Positions 1-6,142 of a DNA stretch of 7,154 bases are shown here, piece after piece (position 1 is the first letter of the stretch; each line of letters starts with the position of its first letter). The DNA is from Thermoprotei archaeon (GTDB taxonomy: Archaea > Thermoproteota > Thermoprotei > Thermofilales > B20-G17), in contig QMSC01000060.1 in the NCBI GenBank assembly GCA_003649515.1, positions 1 to 7,154 of the forward strand. Direction: 5' to 3'. The translations under genes and the position numbers were made by a program. Below the pieces are notes generated by a model. That model saw nothing but the letters and a program-made list of their open reading frames with translations. It made no database searches and had not been told where the DNA came from.

Positions 1-50
1 ACTTCGTCTCCACTCTCAAGGTTCTTGAGGCGCACGAACCACTTCTTCAC
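1..50 (-). CDS. Start of an unidentified gene downstream of the portal fusion (partial)
   Basis: Only the first 16 codons lie in the window (MKKWFVRLKNLESGDE), beginning with GTG at 50..48 and running off the left edge. The start is well supported: a Shine-Dalgarno sequence GGGAGGT (63..57) sits six bases upstream, just after the portal-gene stop at 69..67. The gene therefore appears to continue the minus-strand packaging and head operon. In tailed-virus gene order this slot often holds a capsid maturation protease, scaffold or minor head protein, but the visible residues are too few to assign any of these. The start is fairly secure; the product is unknown. Confidence 0.6.
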   Translation of the reverse strand, partial: MKKWFVRLKNLESGDE

Positions 51-66
51 GTCTTTACCTCCCTTT

Positions 67-2670
67 TCACTCCTTAATAAAACTACCTCTTAGAGCAGCC
101 AATAGAAAACCGAAATATTCTGGATCGCGCTTTCGGATTTCTAGTATTTCGGTGCTTGAGAGTAAAGACTCGAGTCCTACGGAAATTAGTTGTGTCGGTC
201 TTGCACCTATTTCTGAGAGTAGATCCGGTCTTTCTGTAAGACGTCTTAACGTCTCTTCTCCAACGTAGATTCTCCCAAGATATTCGTATTTCCTATTGTA
301 TCTCTCGAGCTCTGGAGATATTTGATAGGCATGCGGGTGAGATTCTTCCCACTCAATTCTCTTTATGTTAAAACTGTTCTCTCGCGCGCGTGCAACAAAG
401 AATCTCCAGCACGCCCAAAAGTTCTCTCGGAGAGGAAACGAGATGTGATGACCATACTCGTGTAAAATATCCGCTGCATCGTCGCGGGTGTGTATTTCCC
501 CTGGTGTATAATAACTCTCATCTGAGCGTCTGATCCTCACGTGCCCGGCTCTTTCTACCACCTTTGGATTCACAAACCTGGGCAAAACGCGTCTGATAAC
601 CTCAATTCCATTCCTCATTTGCCCATCTATTTCGAATAAGTCGATTATCTCTTCTGCCCTTCCTCCACCAACAACTCTCTCTATAGCATCCAGAACACTC
701 CCTGTTTTCCTGTACTCCCTTTCGAATTCCGCCAAAGACTCGAATATTGCTCTATCTATTTCCTCGTCTCCCGTTACCTCGGGAGGAGAAACGTCCCATT
801 CTACAGGAACGAAAGTACATCTGCAATTAGGATGCGCCGGTATTTTTCCCATCGCTTTCTCTATCGGCCAAGGGTTCTCAGCAGCGTTTGCTAAGCAAAC
901 AGGACAAGTTCTCTCGTCCGGAGCAACTACCCAGTTTACTTTCTTCAGACCTCCCTTGCGATAAGCTCTCAATCTTCCTTCTGTCGCAGCTCTTATCAGC
1001 TCTGTTCTGGCTATTGTTTCCGCTCTCCATTTTTCTCTTGTAAAGACTCTTCTTACTCTCTCCCTTGCTTGCTCTACGGATTCCCTCCTCATTATAGCTT
1101 CCATTATTTCTCTGTTAACTGCTTCTGCTATCTCTCTGCTAAGCCTTTTCGCTATGAGCGTGTTGTTTTCTCTCAAGAAGTCTATTGCCTCTTGATCGTA
1201 CCCGAGGAATTGGTTTATGTCCTTCGCACCGCGATCGAACCCTGTGTAATACGCTCTTATAGTAAAACCGTCTAAAAACCTAGCGATTTCTTGTTCCTCC
1301 TCGCTGAAGTCAACGGATCTGTGTTTCAAGGGGTTGTCTCTCACAGATTCTTCAGCAATTTCAATTGATTTTCTTTTCATTCTCTGCAGAATGGCCCTTA
1401 TTTTCCGCGCTAGCTCTTTCTCTTCTGATGAAAAACGAAAAAAAGGGTTGCGTCCGTGCTCTTCGTATTCCAAAGTATGCTGTTCTATGTCTATTCCTTC
1501 TATTTTCGCCGCTAACTTTTGCAAAACGTCTGTTGGAAGAATGCCTGCATCAGCATATATTTTCAGTCGCGTTGCAGCTTTGGTTTTGTCGACGCTTTCC
1601 AGCTCACACCAGACAATACTGTATTCCTCTCCTTCCAAACCGTTTAGCTCCAAAACAGCGTCGAAAATCTCTCTGAGACTCTCACTTATTAGTCTCTGTA
1701 AGCTTCTAATCCACAATACGAAAATACGCATTTGCACACCAGCACCGCTTCTGCCCGTGTCCTCGAAGAAAACGCTTGGGACCTTCAGACCTGTTCTTAT
1801 TCTGTCCTCGAAGTACCTGAGATATTGCACATAATCTATCGTTTTTCCTCCTGCACCAAGCAGCTTCACGTCAATTGGATAAGGAAACACCCAGTCGGTG
1901 TCTTCCCGAATCTCGTATAGTTTCTCTGCCACTTCTTGCACTATTTTTTCTTGTTTGGATTTCGGCAAATTGGTTATGTTTACGGTCTCGTCCCCTATTG
2001 TTACTACTAGCTGCGGTCCATATCGCTTCGAAACAATTGGAAGGATTCGCTCTATTTCTTTCTTGTAGTAAACATAGTCTAAAACCGGCGCTAGGACACT
2101 CTCCCCGAGTGGACTTCCTCTGGAGTTTAGCTTTATGTGTACAACTTCATCCGGAGAGAACTCAAAACGTTTTAGCGTTAATCTCTCATCTTCTACATCA
2201 CCTTGGCCGAGTTCCCAATATTTCACATATGCCTCTTGGACATACTTCACGACCTCGCCCGTTACGTTGTTTCTGTAAACAGCCATTGTTCTTGGATCAA
2301 CCGGTTTGATTAGCATATCGTTGTCTTTCTGAACCTTGACTATGAAGGCATTTCCGAAAATTAGCAAGTGAGGAAGTATCCAGTCTCTGAGCTGAGAGAA
2401 CAACCTGTTTTTTCTTATAAAGTCGTTTAGCGCTTCTCTGACTTCTTCACTCGCCTGTATTGAAAAACCTGGTGATATAGCACTCTCTATTATTATGTCT
2501 ATGCATGCTCTAACAGTATCGTCGTTTTTGTACGCCCAGAGATATGTGTCGAAATCTTTCTTCACAGCTACTAGTTTTTCAAGTGAATGTTCATCTAACA
2601 ATTCTTCGTCTGGTAAAACAGACGATGAAGATGCTGAGAAGCCCAAAAGTTCCTTCAACTTACTAAACAT
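67..2670 (-). CDS. Portal protein fused to an SPP1-gp7/MuF head-morphogenesis domain and a C-terminal HExxH metallopeptidase-like domain
   Basis: The 867-aa product would form the portal vertex through which viral DNA is packaged and ejected. Roughly residues 25-430 have the character of a tailed-virus portal: a 'DDTVRACIDIIIESA' segment, the 'LIKPVDPRTM' strand, a basic 'GLKVPSVFF' clip region and a long stem-like helix. Residues about 470-625 form a MuF/SPP1 gp7-type domain with 'IARTELIRAATEG' and a probable zinc site made by CPVC (589-592) and HPNCRC (613-618). Residues about 690-860 form a third unit with HEYGHH (737-742), a classic HExxH zinc site, and a later TQLISVGLE plus DPEYF segment. 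Portals are normally about 400-550 aa with MuF as a separate gene, so this is a fusion. ATG at 2670 is chosen over the GTG at 2682 because GGTGAT lies just upstream; this leaves five bases after the terL stop. Portal and MuF calls are strong; protease activity is inferred. Confidence 0.9.
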   Translation of the reverse strand: MFSKLKELLGFSASSSSVLPDEELLDEHSLEKLVAVKKDFDTYLWAYKNDDTVRACIDIIIESAISPGFSIQASEEVREALNDFIRKNRLFSQLRDWILPHLLIFGNAFIVKVQKDNDMLIKPVDPRTMAVYRNNVTGEVVKYVQEAYVKYWELGQGDVEDERLTLKRFEFSPDEVVHIKLNSRGSPLGESVLAPVLDYVYYKKEIERILPIVSKRYGPQLVVTIGDETVNITNLPKSKQEKIVQEVAEKLYEIREDTDWVFPYPIDVKLLGAGGKTIDYVQYLRYFEDRIRTGLKVPSVFFEDTGRSGAGVQMRIFVLWIRSLQRLISESLREIFDAVLELNGLEGEEYSIVWCELESVDKTKAATRLKIYADAGILPTDVLQKLAAKIEGIDIEQHTLEYEEHGRNPFFRFSSEEKELARKIRAILQRMKRKSIEIAEESVRDNPLKHRSVDFSEEEQEIARFLDGFTIRAYYTGFDRGAKDINQFLGYDQEAIDFLRENNTLIAKRLSREIAEAVNREIMEAIMRRESVEQARERVRRVFTREKWRAETIARTELIRAATEGRLRAYRKGGLKKVNWVVAPDERTCPVCLANAAENPWPIEKAMGKIPAHPNCRCTFVPVEWDVSPPEVTGDEEIDRAIFESLAEFEREYRKTGSVLDAIERVVGGGRAEEIIDLFEIDGQMRNGIEVIRRVLPRFVNPKVVERAGHVRIRRSDESYYTPGEIHTRDDAADILHEYGHHISFPLRENFWACWRFFVARARENSFNIKRIEWEESHPHAYQISPELERYNRKYEYLGRIYVGEETLRRLTERPDLLSEIGARPTQLISVGLESLLSSTEILEIRKRDPEYFGFLLAALRGSFIKE

Positions 2671-2675
2671 GATAA

Positions 2676-3968
2676 TCACCACTCAACACCAACTATAAAC
2701 GGAGATACCGTGTGCTTGTGCTTAGCTGCCCAGGCAGCCAAAGCGAGAGCATCTACTCTATCGTCTTGCGCTCCCCGATATTTTATACCGCTCGACGTTA
2801 TCTTAAATGTATACGAGTATAACTCGTCGTATAAATCTCTATCGTAGTAAAGCTTCAACTTCCCGGTTTCTAGCATCGCAAGAAGATTTTCTATCAGCTT
2901 TTCTTTTTGTTGTTGAGTGAATTTGACTCCTTCGACGGGACACTCGACCTTTTCTGTCAAATCCTCTATGAATGCTTCTCCAACACCTGTTTGATCCACA
3001 GCTACTTTTATTATGTTAAACCTCTTTGTCCACGCCTTGATGAGCCTCGCTATTTGCTTATAAGCTGTTTTTCTGTACACGACGAGTCTTACTAGTTTTG
3101 CTGGTTTCCCTAGCTGCACAATGGCTAAAACAGTAGATGATCTGTGTTTCCCCAAATCCACTCCGGCGACATAAGTTTTACGAGGATCTCCGCTGTCAAG
3201 AGGTTCTAGTTTTTCGTCTATAGCGTTCTCGAGGACAGAATGGGAGAATACGACGTTGCTTTCTGAAACGAATTTAGCGAGATACTCTCTGGCGTATCTT
3301 AGCGGTGGTGTTCTCGCCCTAATCTTTTCTAAGTATTTTGCTGTTGATTTGTTATACCGGGCGATTTCCTCTGTCGAAAAATATATTTTTATGGCATTGG
3401 GGTCGTTCCAAGCGTCCCAGAAGTGGTTTCTTTTTGTTGGGTGGGGGGTGGAAGCCTGAATAATTGTAGCTCCGGCGTGGGCGCCCATCGGGTAAATTAC
3501 ATCAGTAACAATTCTGCTTTTTATGTGAGCGCTCTTGTCTATGTATATCCTGTGAGCAGTATGTCCGCGGATTGTATACCCCTCCTGGCCACTCGGCAGC
3601 GATCTTATCTCTGTGTTATTACTGAGTTCAACTATTTCGGTTGTTTCTCGCACTACAGAAGCAGAAAGTAGCTTGTTTTTGTGAATGAATTGCTTTACCT
3701 TCCTTAAAAATAGGTTGGATTGCTCCTGCGATGGAGAAACTATTATCACGTTTTTCTCAGGGTTGAAAAAAGCATAGTGCACACAATCGGCAGCTAAAGT
3801 TATACTTTTTCCGCTTTGCCTACCTGCGCAAATAACAACGTCTTTTCCGCTCATGCACGCTCTCAATACTTTGACTTGTGGAGGATATGGGTTGAAGCGT
3901 AAAATCTCTCTAGCAAACTTAACGTTGTCTTTTGCAAGTTCTTGTAAGTACTCCTCTGTTATCTTCAT
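2676..3968 (-). CDS. terL: Terminase large subunit (packaging ATPase and nuclease)
   Basis: This 430-aa protein is the motor that drives viral DNA into the prohead through the portal and cuts the concatemer. The N-terminal ATPase domain shows a Q-motif region (NPYPPQVKVLRA), the Walker A motif GRQSGKS (Lys54), a Walker B-like strand IYIDKSAHI (Asp144, Lys145) and the coupling motif STP near residue 173. The C-terminal RNase H-fold nuclease keeps the expected acids: Asp271 (GVDLGK), Asp325 (AVDQTG) and the 'DDRVDALALA' stretch (Asp402, Asp403, Asp406). The length is normal for the family. The start is ATG at 3968, overlapping the preceding stop as ATGA, with AAGGTG seven bases upstream; an in-frame ATG at 3992 would add eight residues but lacks this support. 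The odd point is Lys145, where the catalytic glutamate of Walker B is expected. The portal gene follows directly. Confidence 0.93.
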   Translation of the reverse strand: MKITEEYLQELAKDNVKFAREILRFNPYPPQVKVLRACMSGKDVVICAGRQSGKSITLAADCVHYAFFNPEKNVIIVSPSQEQSNLFLRKVKQFIHKNKLLSASVVRETTEIVELSNNTEIRSLPSGQEGYTIRGHTAHRIYIDKSAHIKSRIVTDVIYPMGAHAGATIIQASTPHPTKRNHFWDAWNDPNAIKIYFSTEEIARYNKSTAKYLEKIRARTPPLRYAREYLAKFVSESNVVFSHSVLENAIDEKLEPLDSGDPRKTYVAGVDLGKHRSSTVLAIVQLGKPAKLVRLVVYRKTAYKQIARLIKAWTKRFNIIKVAVDQTGVGEAFIEDLTEKVECPVEGVKFTQQQKEKLIENLLAMLETGKLKLYYDRDLYDELYSYTFKITSSGIKYRGAQDDRVDALALAAWAAKHKHTVSPFIVGVEW

Positions 3969-4483
3969 TTCTTCGCACCTTTTTCCAACCATATTCTAGC
4001 CAAATCTTCTACTTTGACGCCCCTTGCCCCCTTCTTTGCTTTGAGAGTTAAATTCAGAGATTCGAGCCATTTCCTGAATTTTGAGTCAGCTTGCATTAAA
4101 TATGTAATGTAAGCATGCGTTTTCGAATCATCTGAAGAAGAGTGAATCGGAGAGAATACTAATAGCATCTCTGCACGCTTTGCGTGGATAAAGAACATAA
4201 CTGCGCGCTCTATTGCGTCCCTAATCGGTTGTAAATCTCTAAACTCTTCGTCTATGGCGTTGAGATATTCCTCAAATTTCAGTTCAAATGTTCTCTTTTC
4301 GTAGTAACATTCCTCCCCGTCTCGCTGTTTTTCGCAATCTCCGAAAAAAGGACAGGGCGGGTTATAAATCATGAATCCGGCGACTTTATCTCTCGCCAAA
4401 CCGTGTTTTATCTGTTTTTTAATTTGTTTCTCTATCTCTTCCTTCGATCTTTTTCTTCCACGCCTCTTTGATTTCTTCGGCAC
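3965..4483 (-). CDS. Basic, cysteine-containing protein; candidate small terminase subunit
   Basis: The 172-aa product begins with a strongly basic tail (about ten Lys/Arg in the first 16 residues) followed by a probable helix. Cysteines at residues 44, 50 and 59 (CPFFGDC, then GEEC) form a compact C-x5-C-x8-C cluster that could bind a metal ion. The rest is predicted helical and mixed-charge. Its place immediately before TerL, joined by an ATGA stop/start overlap, is where small terminases usually lie, and a basic DNA-recognition tail would fit. No motif proves this, so the function is an inference from position and composition. The GTG start at 4483 is supported by AGGAGGGG five bases upstream, inside the end of the preceding gene, giving a 65-base overlap. 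An alternative is an unrelated zinc-finger virion or DNA-binding protein. Confidence 0.75.
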   Translation of the reverse strand: MPKKSKRRGRKRSKEEIEKQIKKQIKHGLARDKVAGFMIYNPPCPFFGDCEKQRDGEECYYEKRTFELKFEEYLNAIDEEFRDLQPIRDAIERAVMFFIHAKRAEMLLVFSPIHSSSDDSKTHAYITYLMQADSKFRKWLESLNLTLKAKKGARGVKVEDLARIWLEKGAKK

Positions 4484-5156
4484 TTATTCCCCTCCTGCTC
4501 TTACATCTGTGCATCTCTATCAGGATACATTTGTGAGTCTCTGGCAGTTGCTTGGGCCACCTCGGCTTGAACCCTAGTAAGTCAGAGTATGCGTCTACCA
4601 CTTCTGGACCAACGTAAACGCAAGATTTTGAGTTGAAGAAGAAAACAGGCTCATAGAAACTCGGCCTGAGGAAGGATATGTAGTCAGCACCCGGATCCTC
4701 ATATGTCGTTTCTATTACTCTTGTGTAACCATCAACTTCTATTTCGACCCAGGCGTGTCTGTATTTTTCTCCATTTACGTTTACTATGCCAAGAACACCG
4801 CGCGAGTTAAAGCCAAGTGCCTCCAGAACGCTTTGGGTGAGAAACGTGGTGTCTTCGCAATCTCCAGTCTTTAGGATTAGCGTTTCCCATGGAAACTGCC
4901 AAAAATCGGTTTGTTTGTGTATCTCAACGTCGTATTTATATCTAATTTTCTCTACGATCCAATCCAAGAATCTTTTCACGGTTGAGAAGCCTAGTTGAGT
5001 TCTATCTGCGGGCCAGAGATCAAGCGCAAGTCTTTGAACCATATAGCTATGAGGCTGTACGAACTCGGAAATGAAGTGTCTTGTACCCTTTCCTCTCACG
5101 TTGCACCATATTATCCCGCCTGCGCGCAAACTACTTACAAGGCGTATTAAGTCCAA
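4419..5156 (-). CDS. Transglutaminase-like cysteine-peptidase-fold protein
   Basis: The 245-aa protein has the transglutaminase-like catalytic arrangement: Cys100 in KTGDCEDTT, His134 in YRHAWVEIE and an acidic third position in VIETTYEDPG (Glu149, with Glu153 and Asp154 nearby). The preceding 'FSTVKRFLDWIVEKIRYKY' helix and 'FWQFPWETL' are typical of the fold. Members act as cysteine peptidases, amidases or crosslinking enzymes; which applies here is unknown. Four further cysteines (residues 18, 179, 210 and 218) lie outside the site. Within a head and packaging operon it might process or crosslink virion proteins, or act on the host envelope; this is inference. TTG at 5156 is preferred because GAGGTG lies six bases upstream. 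A GTG at 5165 would add three residues, but its upstream bases contain no Shine-Dalgarno. It has no visible signal peptide or membrane segment, so it is probably cytoplasmic or virion-borne. Confidence 0.83.
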   Translation of the reverse strand: MDLIRLVSSLRAGGIIWCNVRGKGTRHFISEFVQPHSYMVQRLALDLWPADRTQLGFSTVKRFLDWIVEKIRYKYDVEIHKQTDFWQFPWETLILKTGDCEDTTFLTQSVLEALGFNSRGVLGIVNVNGEKYRHAWVEIEVDGYTRVIETTYEDPGADYISFLRPSFYEPVFFFNSKSCVYVGPEVVDAYSDLLGFKPRWPKQLPETHKCILIEMHRCKSRRGISAEEIKEAWKKKIEGRDRETN

Positions 5157-5170
5157 AACAACCACCTCGA

Positions 5171-5440
5171 CTAAATAAACATGATATTGTTACCAAAACC
5201 GAGTTCTTTGAATATTTCCTCGAAAACCGCCGTTATACTGTGTTTTAAAAGCGATGTAGCTTCGGCTTTTGCTAAGAGATTGTAAGTTTCGCGGGGAAGG
5301 ATAAGAACAACGTGTTTCGGATGCTCTACGAAAATGTAAGCGGGAATTAAATTTCCGTCTTCATCACGGGAGGGCAGTTCGTCACATAACTTCCTCAACT
5401 GCTTTTTCACTTTTTTGTTCTCCCATTTGTCTATTCTCAA
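5171..5440 (-). CDS. Small protein of unknown function (89 aa)
   Basis: I do not recognise this protein. It has a very basic first 17 residues, a short acidic turn (SRDEDGN), a hydrophobic strand pair (AYIFVEH and HVVLILPRE) and a C-terminal half predicted to be helical, ending in GFGNNIMFI. This suggests a small alpha/beta cytoplasmic protein without a membrane segment. The TTG start at 5440 is supported by GGGGGGAG seven bases upstream. It begins inside the last 59 bases of the preceding gene in another frame, and its stop is 14 bases before the transglutaminase-like start, so it is clearly part of the operon. Position in the operon suggests a packaging, head or early accessory role, but nothing in the sequence identifies one. 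Reality of the gene is supported by the Shine-Dalgarno and tight spacing. Confidence 0.7.
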   Translation of the reverse strand: MRIDKWENKKVKKQLRKLCDELPSRDEDGNLIPAYIFVEHPKHVVLILPRETYNLLAKAEATSLLKHSITAVFEEIFKELGFGNNIMFI

Positions 5441-5732
5441 TTTTCCTCTCCCCCCAAGCGGTTCTTATGATGAAGGATGAGATGTATCCAGCTCCCCTAA
5501 GCCTTTCTAGAAAATCTACGATTCTGTGTCTTCTCACAATGAAAAGAAGAGAGTCTCCGTTTTCTTCGACAAAGACAGTTCCGTCGAGTTTTAAAACTTC
5601 GAAAGCTAGGTCTTTTCTTCTTCCCTGGCATGGTAGCAGCATCTCGAATACAACATAGTGTGGAAGATTGGCAAAACGCGTTGGATAGTCCGATGAAACA
5701 TTCAGCACTTGTGCCAACGTGCACACCTCCAT
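5382..5732 (-). CDS. Small protein of unknown function (116 aa), first gene of the minus-strand operon
   Basis: I do not recognise this protein. The first 75 residues alternate hydrophobic strands (HYVVFEMLLP, FEVLKLDGTVFVEENG, SLLFIVRRH) with a helix (IVDFLERLRGAGY), which looks like a small alpha/beta domain. The last 25 residues are charged and probably disordered. Two cysteines (residues 4 and 35) have no evident motif, and no signal peptide or membrane helix is seen. The ATG at 5732 has an excellent Shine-Dalgarno, AAGGAGAT, five bases upstream. It is the leader gene of the operon and borders the divergent intergenic region, a position sometimes held by a regulator or early packaging factor; neither role can be shown from sequence. 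Its end overlaps the next gene by 59 bases. Confidence 0.75.
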   Translation of the reverse strand: MEVCTLAQVLNVSSDYPTRFANLPHYVVFEMLLPCQGRRKDLAFEVLKLDGTVFVEENGDSLLFIVRRHRIVDFLERLRGAGYISSFIIRTAWGERKIENRQMGEQKSEKAVEEVM

Positions 5733-5760
5733 TTCAATCTCCTTTTTCGTTTTTCATTTG

Positions 5761-5768
5761 TATATAGA
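5761..5768 (-). promoter_or_regulatory. Possible TATA box of the minus-strand packaging operon
   Basis: On the minus strand the sequence reads TCTATATA followed by CAAATG, resembling an archaeal TATA box. It lies about 30 bases before the ATG at 5732. Initiation at the usual distance (about 25 bases) would fall close to 5738, inside or just past the Shine-Dalgarno (5744..5737), giving an almost leaderless message. Either the first gene is translated leaderless, or transcription starts further upstream, for example from the TATA-like element near 5990. Confidence 0.4.
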
Positions 5769-5770
5769 TA

Positions 5771-5780
5771 CTTGCGCAAG
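5771..5780. promoter_or_regulatory. Perfect palindrome CTTGCGCAAG, possible operator
   Basis: This ten-base palindrome starts two bases from the TATA-like element of the minus-strand operon, where the BRE (the TFB contact) would lie. A dimeric repressor bound here would block TFB and TBP loading. Two near copies of its core TTGCGCAA occur at 5814-5821 (ATGCGCAA) and 5827-5834 (TTGCGAAA). The regulator is not identified. Confidence 0.45.
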
Positions 5781-5816
5781 ACGAACGCCCCTCACATCAG
5801 GGGAGACCTCACGATG

Positions 5817-5831
5817 CGCAATATTATTGCG
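5817..5831. repeat. Inverted repeat CGCAATA-T-TATTGCG
   Basis: Two perfect seven-base arms flank a single central T. The arms each contain part of the TTGCGCAA-like core found as a perfect palindrome at 5771-5780, whose core starts 42 bases away (close to four helical turns). This makes it a candidate second binding site for the same protein. It is too short and AT-rich to act convincingly as a terminator. Confidence 0.5.
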
Positions 5832-5894
5832 AAACAAGGCGATTGTGTGCCCGAGGATTGACAGAGCGTTGGCGATGATCAGTCCGTAATTTGT

Positions 5895-5912
5895 ACTGAA
5901 TAATGATTCAGT
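5895..5912. repeat. Inverted repeat ACTGAAT-AATG-ATTCAGT
   Basis: Seven-base perfect arms surround a four-base spacer, making an 18-base near-palindrome of the size expected for a dimeric helix-turn-helix or ribbon-helix-helix operator. It differs in sequence from the TTGCG-type sites nearer the minus-strand start, so a different protein would be expected to bind it. It lies in non-coding DNA, about 160 bases from the minus-strand start codon. Confidence 0.45.
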
Positions 5913-5973
5913 CAAAGTTTTGAAGTCGGTGCCAGAGGCGCGGCGCGGGAAAATCTCCGATGAGAACAAGCTA

Positions 5974-5992
5974 AAACTGTGTCTGACAGTTT
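5974..5992. repeat. Inverted repeat AAACTGT-GTCTG-ACAGTTT
   Basis: Seven-base arms enclose a five-base loop. It partly overlaps the TATA-like TTTATAA at 5990-5996, so binding here could control a promoter on either strand. As RNA it would form a weak hairpin, and no run of T follows on either strand, which argues against a terminator. Confidence 0.4.
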
Positions 5993-6093
5993 ATAACCCG
6001 TTCTGTTGGAATTGCAGTCAGCAGCCACACATCCGCGTGGTAGTAAGTTGCACTTATCTAGACTTAAAATTAATTGGGAATAGTTTGGTGTGG

Positions 6094-6125
6094 TTTGGGA
6101 GATGATGGTGGTTGCAGTTCCCAAA
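6094..6125. repeat. Inverted repeat TTTGGGA ... TCCCAAA upstream of the rightward promoter
   Basis: Arms at 6094-6100 and 6119-6125 are perfect over seven bases with an 18-base spacer. A further TTGGGAA at 6074-6080 can pair equally with TTCCCAA at 6118-6124. The right arm ends two bases before the BRE of the plus-strand promoter (6128), a position suited to an activator or repressor. The arms are short, so chance is possible. Confidence 0.4.
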
Positions 6126-6127
6126 AA

Positions 6128-6142
6128 CGAAAGATTTATATT
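6128..6142 (+). promoter_or_regulatory. Archaeal BRE/TATA promoter for the membrane protein and GNAT pair
   Basis: CGAAAG (purine-rich BRE) followed directly by ATTTATATT (TATA box, about 6134-6142) is a near-consensus archaeal promoter. Initiation about 25 bases after the TATA centre falls near 6163-6166, some ten bases before the GTG at 6173, so the message would have a very short leader. This is the clearest evidence in the window for an archaeal host. Confidence 0.75.

Noticed and set aside
1334..2309. Plus-strand open frames of 62-166 aa opposite the portal gene
   Set aside because: They are antisense shadows of a well-supported long gene; their Cys, Ser and Leu-rich composition is typical of the reverse strand of real coding DNA.
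5754..5969. 71-aa open frame on the minus strand upstream of the packaging operon
   Set aside because: It has no ribosome site, overlaps the palindromes and TATA-like element, and has no family features.
5974..5992. Hairpin AAACTGT/ACAGTTT as a transcription terminator
   Set aside because: No T run follows on either strand and no gene ends nearby, so a regulatory reading is more likely.
5920..6105. 61-aa open frame on the plus strand
   Set aside because: It is short, without a ribosome site or promoter at a fitting distance, and covers one of the inverted repeats; it looks like chance.
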